This document shows, piece by piece, positions 1 through 6,187 of a DNA stretch of 34,332 nt; the stretch's first letter is position 1; the number at the start of each line of letters is the position of its first letter. The DNA is from Oscillospiraceae bacterium (GTDB lineage Bacteria > Bacillota > Clostridia > Oscillospirales > Oscillospiraceae). Location: the NCBI GenBank assembly GCA_017395935.1, contig JAFQNL010000033.1, positions 1 to 34,332 on the forward strand. The letters are read 5' to 3'. The notes below the pieces were generated by a model. It saw nothing but the letters and a program-made list of their open reading frames with translations. It had not been told where the DNA came from and made no database searches. Made by a program: the position numbers and the translations under genes.

Positions 1-242
1 ATATTGTAAGCTACTGCGTCAATGGCGGATCCATGGTATACGGGGATCAGGCCAATGGATCACACAACGGGGCAGATACGGTGGTATCTTTCCTTAACAA
101 GTGCAGCTACGAGCTGCCCAATACCGGCGGAGCCGGAACAACTTCTTATACAATGGCGGGCTTGGTGCTGATGATCTTCAGCATGGCCTACCTGCTGTAT
201 AGATCCAAAGCACGCAGAAGGGAGGAATTTAAATCTTCCTGA
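1..242 (+). CDS. LPXTG pilus tip/adhesin protein, C-terminal end only
   Basis: The reading frame is open from the window edge, so the gene starts upstream and only about 79 residues are visible. It ends with an LPNTGG sorting signal, a hydrophobic segment (about 20 residues from TMAGLVLMIF) and a basic tail with KARRR, the standard wall-sorting arrangement cleaved by a sortase between T and G. By position it matches the large LPETG tip protein that precedes the second backbone pilin gene at 10045, and the tails resemble each other (GG-GT--YT-GL-LM). I infer it is the tip or adhesin of the first pilus module. The size and domains of the rest are unknown. It lies 56 bases before the backbone pilin gene and probably shares its transcript. 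Confidence 0.85.
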   Translation, partial: IVSYCVNGGSMVYGDQANGSHNGADTVVSFLNKCSYELPNTGGAGTTSYTMAGLVLMIFSMAYLLYRSKARRREEFKSS

Positions 243-298
243 TGCAAAACAAGCCCGCATGTATACCCAATAATCAAAAGAAGAAAGGAACGAAAACT

Positions 299-1693
299 AT
301 GAAAACCACTAGAAAACTCCTCGCCATGGTCCTGGCCGTTATCATAGTCATGTCTCTGGCAACTACTGCATTTGCAGCCATGGAAGGCACTCTGACCGGT
401 GGCTCTATCACCATCAACGATGCTGTTTCCGGTCAGGATTACAGTGCTTATCAGATCCTGTATCTGGAAAGCTACAATGCTGAAGCTAAGACATATGTTT
501 ACAAGGCAAACTCTGCATGGGCAGACTGGCTGGCAACCTGCGGCTATGTCACCATTGATGATCAGGGCTATGTGACCTGGGTTGCAGGTAAGTCTGCTGC
601 TGATTTTGCCAAGGCTGCTCAGGGTCAGCTGGCAAGCAAGAAAGCTGACAAGACTGCGACTGCTTCTGGCACCACAGTAAAGCTGGAGGGCCTGAATCTG
701 GGCTACTATCTGGTGGACACCACCCTGGGTGCACTGTGCTCCCTGGATACCACCAATCCCAATGTTGTGATGGAAGAAAAGAACGAGGCTCCCGAGGCTA
801 AGAAGGAAGTCAAGGAAGGCGAAGCCTGGGGCGAAACCAATGATGCCGACATCGGCGATAAGGTCGAGTTCAAGGCAACCATCACTGTCAAGGCAGGCGC
901 TGAGAATTATGCCCTGCACGATACCATGTCTGCCGGACTGAGCTTCAACAATGATGTTGTGGTCACTGTAGGTGGTCAGACTGTTGCTTCTTCCAACTAT
1001 ACTGTCAAGACCAATGTCACCGGATACACCTTCGTGGTTGAGTTCAAAAACGAGTACATTCAGACTCTGGCCGCAAACACTGAAATCGTCATTACTTACT
1101 CTGCAACCCTGAATGAGAATGCTGTCGTTGCGGGTTCCGTCAATGATAACAAGATCAAGCTGGAATACGGCGATGAGACGGATCCTTCCTGGACTCCTGA
1201 TGATACTACCATTACCTATACCTGGGAGATGCCCATCTTCAAGTACACCGGCGACAACAAGACTCCTCTGGCTGGCGCTAAGTTCTCCCTGTATACTGAC
1301 GAAGCCTGCACCAAGATTGTCAAGCTGACCGATAAGGGCAACAATGTTTACAAGGTCGATCCCAAGGGCACTGTTACCGAGATTGAAACCGATGCAACCG
1401 GTAAGTTTGAAATCGAAGGCCTGGATTCCGGTATCTACTATGTGAAGGAAACCGAGGCTCCCGCTGGTTACAACAAGCTGGCCGGTGCTGTTGAGGTCGA
1501 AATCACCAACGAGGGTAAGGTCAAGCAGAATGGCAAAATCGTTAACCAGGTTGAAATTGAGAACAACTCCGGTACCGAGCTGCCCTCCACCGGCGGTATG
1601 GGTACCACCATGTTCTATGCCATCGGCGGCGTTATGGTTCTGGCCGCTGTGGTCCTGCTGGTGACCAAGCGCCGTATGGGCTCTGCTGAGTAA
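299..1693 (+). CDS. Sortase-assembled backbone (major) pilin, module 1
   Basis: A 464-residue secreted pilin. It has a signal peptide (residues 1-27, ending ATTAFAA), an N-terminal pilin domain, a middle domain of the fimbrial isopeptide D2 type (about 185-315), a SpaA/Cna-B-like domain (about 320-415) with a classical E-box at 380-391 (YYVKETEAPAGY), and an LPSTG signal at 428-432 followed by a membrane segment and the tail KRRMGSAE. Lys161 in EEKN sits where the polymerising pilin-motif lysine is expected; this is inferred from position. The first in-frame ATG, at 242, overlaps the previous stop codon and lacks a good ribosome site. The ATG at 299 has AGAAAGGAA about 9 bases upstream and begins a proper signal peptide, so I chose 299. 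The class C sortase that should polymerise it follows directly. Its paralogue is at 10045. Confidence 0.92.
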   Translation: MKTTRKLLAMVLAVIIVMSLATTAFAAMEGTLTGGSITINDAVSGQDYSAYQILYLESYNAEAKTYVYKANSAWADWLATCGYVTIDDQGYVTWVAGKSAADFAKAAQGQLASKKADKTATASGTTVKLEGLNLGYYLVDTTLGALCSLDTTNPNVVMEEKNEAPEAKKEVKEGEAWGETNDADIGDKVEFKATITVKAGAENYALHDTMSAGLSFNNDVVVTVGGQTVASSNYTVKTNVTGYTFVVEFKNEYIQTLAANTEIVITYSATLNENAVVAGSVNDNKIKLEYGDETDPSWTPDDTTITYTWEMPIFKYTGDNKTPLAGAKFSLYTDEACTKIVKLTDKGNNVYKVDPKGTVTEIETDATGKFEIEGLDSGIYYVKETEAPAGYNKLAGAVEVEITNEGKVKQNGKIVNQVEIENNSGTELPSTGGMGTTMFYAIGGVMVLAAVVLLVTKRRMGSAE

Positions 1694-1694
1694 T
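1635..1694 (+). repeat. 60-bp block identical in both backbone pilin genes (copy 1)
   Basis: These 60 bases, covering the last membrane residues, the KRRMGSAE tail and the stop codon of the pilin, are identical to 11357-11416 at every base including wobble positions. Most of the rest of the two pilin genes is strongly diverged. This is seen directly by comparing the two stretches. Confidence 0.9.
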
Positions 1695-1737
1695 CCGTCC
1701 CGTCTTCACAGGGACCGGACACATCCGGTCGTGACTT

Positions 1738-1766
1738 ATCCGGCGGGGGCTTCTCCCCCGCCGGAT
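1738..1766 (+). promoter_or_regulatory. Intercistronic hairpin between backbone pilin and class C sortase, module 1
   Basis: A perfect 12-bp stem (ATCCGGCGGGGG with CCCCCGCCGGAT) closes a CTTCT loop. No T-run follows, so it is not a standard intrinsic terminator. A smaller hairpin (GACCGGA-CACA-TCCGGTC) precedes it at 1713-1730. The same structure with the same loop occurs at 11450-11478. A likely role is protecting the 3' end of pilin mRNA or lowering sortase expression relative to pilin; this is inference. Confidence 0.85.
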
Positions 1767-1799
1767 CCAACCGGCACAGGCAACGTCAAGGAGAGATCT

Positions 1800-2633
1800 A
1801 TGAAAAAGCATTTATCCACAATTTTACTCTTTATTGTCTTCTTCGTAGGTTTGTCCCTGGTGCTGTACCCCACGTTCTCCGACTGGTGGAACTCCTTCCA
1901 TCAGTCCCGGGCGGTCGCCAGCTATGTGGAGCAGGTGTCCAATATGGATAATGACCAGTATGATGAGATCTGGTCTGCCGCCTGGGAGTACAACCAGTCG
2001 CTGATCGACCGGCCCAACGACTATCTGCTCAGCCAACAGCAGCGGGAATACTACAATTCCCTGCTGAATGTGGGTGGAAATGGCGTTATGGGCTATATTG
2101 AGATCCCTAAGATTGATATTGTCTATCCCATTTACCACGGAACAGACGAAGCCGTCCTTCAGATCGCCATTGGACACTTAGACTGGACCAGTATGCCCGT
2201 GGGCGGCGAAGGAAGCCACTGCGTTGTCTCCGGTCACCGGGGATTGCCCAGTGCCCGGCTTTTTACGGACCTGGATCAGATGGAGGTTGGAGATACCTTC
2301 CTGATGCGTGTGCTGGATGAGGTTCTGACCTACGAGGTGGACCAGATTCTGATTGTGGAACCCCACGTGACAGAGGATCTTCTGATCGTGGAGGGCGAAG
2401 ACCTCTGCACGCTGGTCACCTGCACCCCCTACGGAATCAATTCTCACCGGATGCTGGTCCGGGGTCATCGGGTCGAAACGGAGCGGGAAAAGCCTGTTTT
2501 CCGAATTACCGCCGACGCCGCACAGATTGAACCGGTCATTGTAGCCCCATTTATGGCGGCACCTGTACTGCTGGTACTGCTGATCGCATTGATGATCCCC
2601 AAGTCAAAAAGGAGAAAGGAGTTTAAAGGATGA
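1800..2633 (+). CDS. Class C (pilin-polymerising) sortase, module 1
   Basis: A 277-residue membrane transpeptidase that joins pilin subunits. It has an N-terminal membrane segment (about 6-24) followed by YPTFSDWWNSFHQSR, the substrate-handling region, the catalytic core with His146 (VSGHRGLPSARLF), Cys208 (TLVTCTPYGINSHR) and Arg217, and a second hydrophobic segment near the C-terminus (about 250-268), all typical of class C. The TCTPYG signature is the main ground for the class. A canonical DP[FWY] lid motif is not obvious. The ATG at 1800 was chosen because AAGGAGAG lies just upstream and the product matches its paralogue residue for residue at the start; the frame is open further upstream through the hairpin. 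It overlaps the base pilin gene by 4 bases (ATGA). Confidence 0.93.
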   Translation: MKKHLSTILLFIVFFVGLSLVLYPTFSDWWNSFHQSRAVASYVEQVSNMDNDQYDEIWSAAWEYNQSLIDRPNDYLLSQQQREYYNSLLNVGGNGVMGYIEIPKIDIVYPIYHGTDEAVLQIAIGHLDWTSMPVGGEGSHCVVSGHRGLPSARLFTDLDQMEVGDTFLMRVLDEVLTYEVDQILIVEPHVTEDLLIVEGEDLCTLVTCTPYGINSHRMLVRGHRVETEREKPVFRITADAAQIEPVIVAPFMAAPVLLVLLIALMIPKSKRRKEFKG

Positions 2634-3286
2634 AAAACGTGTTTATGCTGATGCTTTCCCTTTCCGTTTTACTTTCTTTCCCGCTGAGTGCCCATGCCCA
2701 CGACGTCCCTCAGGAGCGGGAGGACTGCGGGATCGAGGTGATCGTCCGCTATGACGGTGAGGACGTGAATGGAGGTACACTGACCGCCATTCAGGTCGGA
2801 TATGTGGACGAGGAGGACGGAAACTATTTCTTTTCTCAGGAGATGACCGGCGAGAAGCTGGATGACGTGGCTTCGCCGGAAGCCGCTCAGGCACTGAAGA
2901 AGTTCTATGACAACAGCAAGGGCAGCCATGAGTTCTATACTCAGACTCAGGCGGTCAAGCAGGGTAAGGCAGTCTTTTCCGATCTTCCCACAGGGCTGTA
3001 TCTGATCGTTCAAAACAGAGCGGCAGAGGGCTTCAGCAAGCTGGAGTCCTTTCTGGTGGGTGTTCCCATGATGGTCGAGGGAGCGTATCAGTACCATGTG
3101 TCGGCGGCGGTCAAGTCTGAGCTGGAGCGGGAGCCGGAGCCGGCACCTCCCCCTTCCACCCACCCCAGCGATCCCAAGCTGCCCCAGACCGGTCAGTTGA
3201 ATTGGCCGGTACCGCGGCTGGCAGTATCGGGAATGGCGCTGATTCTGGTTGGACGGCTGCTGTCAAAAAAAGAGCATGAAGCATAA
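2630..3286 (+). CDS. LPQTG base (wall-anchoring) minor pilin, module 1
   Basis: A 218-residue secreted protein. It has a signal peptide (about 1-23, ending SAHA), one pilin-type beta domain (about 25-165) with the segments RYDGEDVNGGTLTAIQVGYV and GLYLIVQNRAAEGFS, a proline-rich stalk (EPEPAPPPSTHPSDPK), LPQTG at 184-188, a membrane segment and a short charged tail. A single domain plus a proline-rich stalk before the sorting signal is typical of base pilins that end pilus polymerisation and fix the fibre to peptidoglycan (SpaB/GBS52 type). The family role is established knowledge; its use here is inferred. The start overlaps the sortase stop as ATGA and the end overlaps the next sortase gene by 11 bases, so translation is probably coupled. 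Confidence 0.88.
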   Translation: MKNVFMLMLSLSVLLSFPLSAHAHDVPQEREDCGIEVIVRYDGEDVNGGTLTAIQVGYVDEEDGNYFFSQEMTGEKLDDVASPEAAQALKKFYDNSKGSHEFYTQTQAVKQGKAVFSDLPTGLYLIVQNRAAEGFSKLESFLVGVPMMVEGAYQYHVSAAVKSELEREPEPAPPPSTHPSDPKLPQTGQLNWPVPRLAVSGMALILVGRLLSKKEHEA

Positions 3287-3899
3287 AGCAGGAACGATCT
3301 GTATGATCCTGGGGACAGCGCTGATCTTCGGGGCGCTGTCCCTGCTGCTTTTCAACCGGCATGAAGCGGCAGAAGCGGATCTGGCGGGACAGGCGGTGCT
3401 GCCCCAGCTGATGGAGGTCATTCAGCTGCGGGACGATTCTGACGCGGAAGCGGATCTGCCGCCGGCAGGCACGCCCGTGGAGTATCTGGATCCCAGCGCT
3501 TTTGAGATGACCGAGGTGGAGCTCGACGGCTATGGCTATATCGGTTATCTGTCCGTTCCAAAGCTGGAGTTGGAGCTGCCCATTATGGCTGACTGGGACT
3601 ATAAACGGCTGAAAATCGCCCCCTGCCGATACACTGGCAGCGTCAGAGGGGAGGATCTGGTCCTCATGGCTCACAACTATGCCCGGCACTTCGGCGGTCT
3701 CTCCGGCCTGGCCGCAGGTGACACGGTTATTTTTACCGATATGGACGGCATTCCCACTGTCTATCAGGTGGCGGCACAGGACATTCTGAGTCCCTATGCG
3801 GTGGAAGAGATGACTTCGGGCGCCTTCGATCTGACTCTGTTCACCTGCACCTATGGCGGTGAGAGCAGAGTGACGGTCTACTGCGATCGGGTATCTTAA
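3276..3899 (+). CDS. Second, small sortase of pilus module 1 (class uncertain)
   Basis: A 207-residue sortase-fold protein. It has an N-terminal membrane anchor (about 8-26), an acidic linker, then the core with the YIGYLSVPKL strand, His133 (MAHNYARHFGG), Cys191 (LFTCTYGG) and Arg198 (SRVTVYC), which gives the His-Cys-Arg triad. It lacks the C-terminal membrane helix and the TCTPYG signature of its class C neighbour. Its constant pairing with an LPQTG base pilin suggests it anchors the finished pilus to the wall, as housekeeping-type sortases do in other pilus systems; this is inference. The start at 3276 lies inside the previous gene and gives a clean signal anchor. An upstream in-frame ATG at 3249 would add nine residues (MDGCCQKKS) and looks unlikely. 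Confidence 0.88.
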   Translation: MKHKAGTICMILGTALIFGALSLLLFNRHEAAEADLAGQAVLPQLMEVIQLRDDSDAEADLPPAGTPVEYLDPSAFEMTEVELDGYGYIGYLSVPKLELELPIMADWDYKRLKIAPCRYTGSVRGEDLVLMAHNYARHFGGLSGLAAGDTVIFTDMDGIPTVYQVAAQDILSPYAVEEMTSGAFDLTLFTCTYGGESRVTVYCDRVS

Positions 3900-3911
3900 G
3901 GGTGAACAACT

Positions 3912-4958
3912 ATGACAGAACGAAAGAAGATTGGAGTGGGCTATCGTCTGGGCGCTCTGACCGTAATTGAGGAGACAGACCGCCGTAAAAACGGATACAT
4001 GGTCTGGTCCTGTCTCTGCGACTGCGGAGGCAGGATCGAGTTGGATACCAGAACGCTCCAGCGGGGTACGGTGACCGACTGCGGATGCCGGAGCAGGGTC
4101 AGACCGGGACAGCGGGATCTGACCGGGCAGAAATTTGGCCGGCTGACCGCCCTCAGACCCACTGACCAGCGCAGCGCCAAGGGGGACACAATCTGGCTCT
4201 GCCGCTGCGACTGCGGAAAAGAGGCGGCCGCTCCCCTCTCCCAGCTCACTCAGGGGTACAAAAAGAGCTGCGGCTGCCTGGCCAGGCCGCCTAGAAAAGA
4301 CCTGACAGGCAAGCGCTTTGGACGCCTGACCGTTCTGGACTATTGGGGCAAGAAAGCCGGGATGCATCGCTGGGAGTGCCGCTGCGACTGCGGAAAAATC
4401 GCCATCGCAGGACAGACATTGCTCCAGTCGGGAAAGACCAAAAGCTGCGGCTGTCTGGGGCATCCGCCGGTTCAGGATATTTTAGGTCAGCAGTTTGGTG
4501 AGCTGACCGCGGTGGAGTATGCCGGAAAAAAGGACAGACAGTACTACTGGCGCTGCCGGTGCAGCTGCGGCAAAGAGGCTGTGGTTCGCCAGAGTTATCT
4601 GCTCAGCGGCAAGACAAAGAGCTGCGGCTGTTTACAGGCAAGAATCGTGACGGAAAATATGAAGTTCGTAGACGGAACCTCTGTTACAATGCTGGAACGG
4701 ACAGGACAGCGGCTCTCCCGCAGCAATTCCAGCGGCTATAACGGCGTATATTTTAACCGGAGAGCGCAAAAATGGGCCGCTCAGATCGGTTTCAAAGGAA
4801 AGACTTATTATTTGGGCTGCTATCAGCAGATCGAGGAGGCCGTGGAGGCCAGAAAGAAAGCCGAAGAAAGGATCTACGGCGAGTTTCTCGACTGGTACTA
4901 TGAATATCATGCCGGAAAGCCGCGCGCTTCTTCCCAACGGCAGGAACAAAGCCGCTAA
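3912..4958 (+). CDS. Protein with four Cys-rich modules and a C-terminal AP2-like domain
   Basis: A 348-residue soluble protein made of four tandem modules of about 55-60 residues (about 8-60, 70-122, 131-181, 190-240). Each contains a G-x-x-FG-x-LT strand, an aromatic residue followed by C-x-C-x-C-G, and a closing C-G-C about 18 residues later. The cysteine groups are 34/36/38/57/59, 97/99/101/120/122, 156/158/160/179/181 and 215/217/219/238/240, suggesting four metal sites. Residues about 272-325 form an AP2/ERF-like domain (GYNGVYFNRRAQKWAAQIGF, then YYLGCYQQIEEA). AP2 domains bind DNA and in bacteria are best known from phage and homing-endonuclease proteins; no HNH nuclease motif is visible here. 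It starts 12 bases after the sortase stop with AAGGGTGA upstream, so it is likely the last gene of the module 1 operon. A role as regulator of the pili is possible but unproven. Confidence 0.8.
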   Translation: MTERKKIGVGYRLGALTVIEETDRRKNGYMVWSCLCDCGGRIELDTRTLQRGTVTDCGCRSRVRPGQRDLTGQKFGRLTALRPTDQRSAKGDTIWLCRCDCGKEAAAPLSQLTQGYKKSCGCLARPPRKDLTGKRFGRLTVLDYWGKKAGMHRWECRCDCGKIAIAGQTLLQSGKTKSCGCLGHPPVQDILGQQFGELTAVEYAGKKDRQYYWRCRCSCGKEAVVRQSYLLSGKTKSCGCLQARIVTENMKFVDGTSVTMLERTGQRLSRSNSSGYNGVYFNRRAQKWAAQIGFKGKTYYLGCYQQIEEAVEARKKAEERIYGEFLDWYYEYHAGKPRASSQRQEQSR

Positions 4959-5079
4959 TGAATATTTGCCCTGTCGATTCCGTGCCGTTCCCGTTTCATG
5001 CCCCGGCAGTCAGCCCAAACGAACCACTGTCTGCACCAGTTTAGTTAACAGCAAAAAAACGTTTCCACCCTTATTTTTA

Positions 5080-5108
5080 TTGATTTCTTTTGCAACCCGT
5101 GGTATAGT
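5080..5108 (+). promoter_or_regulatory. Sigma-A promoter of the second pilus operon
   Basis: TTGATT and TATAGT are separated by exactly 17 bases in an AT-rich stretch that contrasts with its surroundings. The predicted start near 5115 leaves a leader of about 110 bases before the coiled-coil gene at 5226. The 267 bases from 4959 to 5225 contain no convincing gene. Confidence 0.75.
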
Positions 5109-5225
5109 TATATTGCTATAGGATCGAAGCGGTCAAGCATTACCTGTTTGATCGGCATCATCTTGACGATTAGCGCGGAGATGAAATTCTATCTGACACT
5201 AAATGACAATTTAGGTGGCGACAAG

Positions 5226-5582
5226 ATGACAAAAAAAGAGCTTCGTCGGCTGCGCAGGAGTGATCTGCTGGAGATGCTGCTCAAACTGAGCGAAGAAAAC
5301 AAGCTGCTTCAGGAGCGGGTCGCCTCTCTGGAGCAGCAATTGAACGACCGGACCATCTGTATTGATGAGGCCGGTTCGCTGGCAGAGGCTGCGCTGGCTC
5401 TTAACGGCGTATTTCAGGCAGCTCAGGCAGCCTGCGACCAGTATACAGAGAACATCCGGCGCCGGGCAGAGCAGCAGAACGAATCCAATACCAGTTCCGG
5501 TAAGCTGTCCAATCAGCCTGCCGCAATCGACGGAATTGACGACCGGCTGACCGAGCTGCTGAACGAAGGAAAGAAGCGGTAG
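5226..5582 (+). CDS. Small coiled-coil protein of the pilus operon
   Basis: A 118-residue soluble, highly charged protein of unknown function. A basic start (TKKELRRLRRSDLLEMLLKL) leads into a predicted coiled coil (about 18-42, SEENKLLQERVASLEQQL), then an alanine-rich helix (about 48-80, EAGSLAEAALALNGVFQAAQ) and a polar C-terminus. There is no signal peptide or membrane segment, so it is cytoplasmic. ATG 5226 has an AGGTGG site about 7 bases upstream. The frame is open back to 5148, but that start lacks a ribosome site. It is the first gene behind the 5080 promoter and lies 8 bases before the signal peptidase gene, so it probably helps pilin secretion or assembly, or organises it. I recall similar proteins beside sortase loci in related Clostridia, sometimes labelled DNA repair protein without obvious reason. 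Confidence 0.75.
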   Translation: MTKKELRRLRRSDLLEMLLKLSEENKLLQERVASLEQQLNDRTICIDEAGSLAEAALALNGVFQAAQAACDQYTENIRRRAEQQNESNTSSGKLSNQPAAIDGIDDRLTELLNEGKKR

Positions 5583-5590
5583 AATACAGA

Positions 5591-6169
5591 ATGAAACGAA
5601 CTAGAACCGAGATACCCTCTGCAGAGCTGATCGAGTCAGAGCTCAAGCGGCTTCGCTATCAGAAAAAATACCGGAACGTACTTAAGAGCACCATCTACAC
5701 TCTGGTCACTGTGGCAGCAGCTGCCGTTCTGGTTGCCACTCTTTGGCTGCCGGTTCTGCAGATCTATGGCAACTCTATGACTCCGACTCTGGCAGACGGA
5801 GAGATTGTCTTCTCCCTCAAAACCTCGGAGATGGAGCAGGGAGAGATTATCGCCTTCTACTATAATAATAAGATTCTGGTCAAGCGGGTCATTGCCGGCC
5901 CCGGCGACTGGGTGGATATCAAGGAAGACGGCACTGTTTTCGTCAATGACGAAGAGCTTGAGGAGCCCTATCTGTCTGAGCGCTCCTTCGGCGACGCGGA
6001 TATTGAGCTGCCCTTTCAGGTGCCGGATGGTAAAGTATTCGTTATGGGCGACCACCGCTCTACCTCCGTCGACTCCAGACACACTGTGGTTGGCTGCGTA
6101 GCGGAGGAACAGGTGGTAGGTAAGATTATTTTTCGGGTTTGGCCGCTGAATCAGTTCGGCGGATTCTAA
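5591..6169 (+). CDS. lepB: Type I signal peptidase dedicated to the pilus locus
   Basis: A 192-residue membrane serine protease that removes signal peptides from exported preproteins. A cytoplasmic basic N-terminus is followed by one membrane segment (about 33-56). The catalytic Ser62 lies in GNSMTPTL, Lys98 in LVKRVIAGPGD, and box E is GDHRSTSVDSR (153-163). The length is normal for Gram-positive enzymes with one membrane helix. It sits between the coiled-coil gene and the giant tip protein (18 bases before it). Signal peptidases are recurrent members of pilus islands, for example in streptococcal FCT regions, so a role in processing the pilins is likely. The substrate preference cannot be read from sequence. 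Confidence 0.93.
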   Translation: MKRTRTEIPSAELIESELKRLRYQKKYRNVLKSTIYTLVTVAAAAVLVATLWLPVLQIYGNSMTPTLADGEIVFSLKTSEMEQGEIIAFYYNNKILVKRVIAGPGDWVDIKEDGTVFVNDEELEEPYLSERSFGDADIELPFQVPDGKVFVMGDHRSTSVDSRHTVVGCVAEEQVVGKIIFRVWPLNQFGGF

Positions 6170-6187
6170 GATAAAGGAGGGCTGAGG

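Noticed and set aside
1738-1766. Intrinsic terminator after the backbone pilin
   Set aside because: The stem is strong but no T-run follows, and the sortase and base pilin downstream need the same transcript. I list it as a regulatory hairpin.
5148-5225. N-terminal extension of the coiled-coil protein
   Set aside because: No ribosome site at 5148, whereas 5226 has AGGTGG at suitable spacing and begins a normal basic N-terminus.
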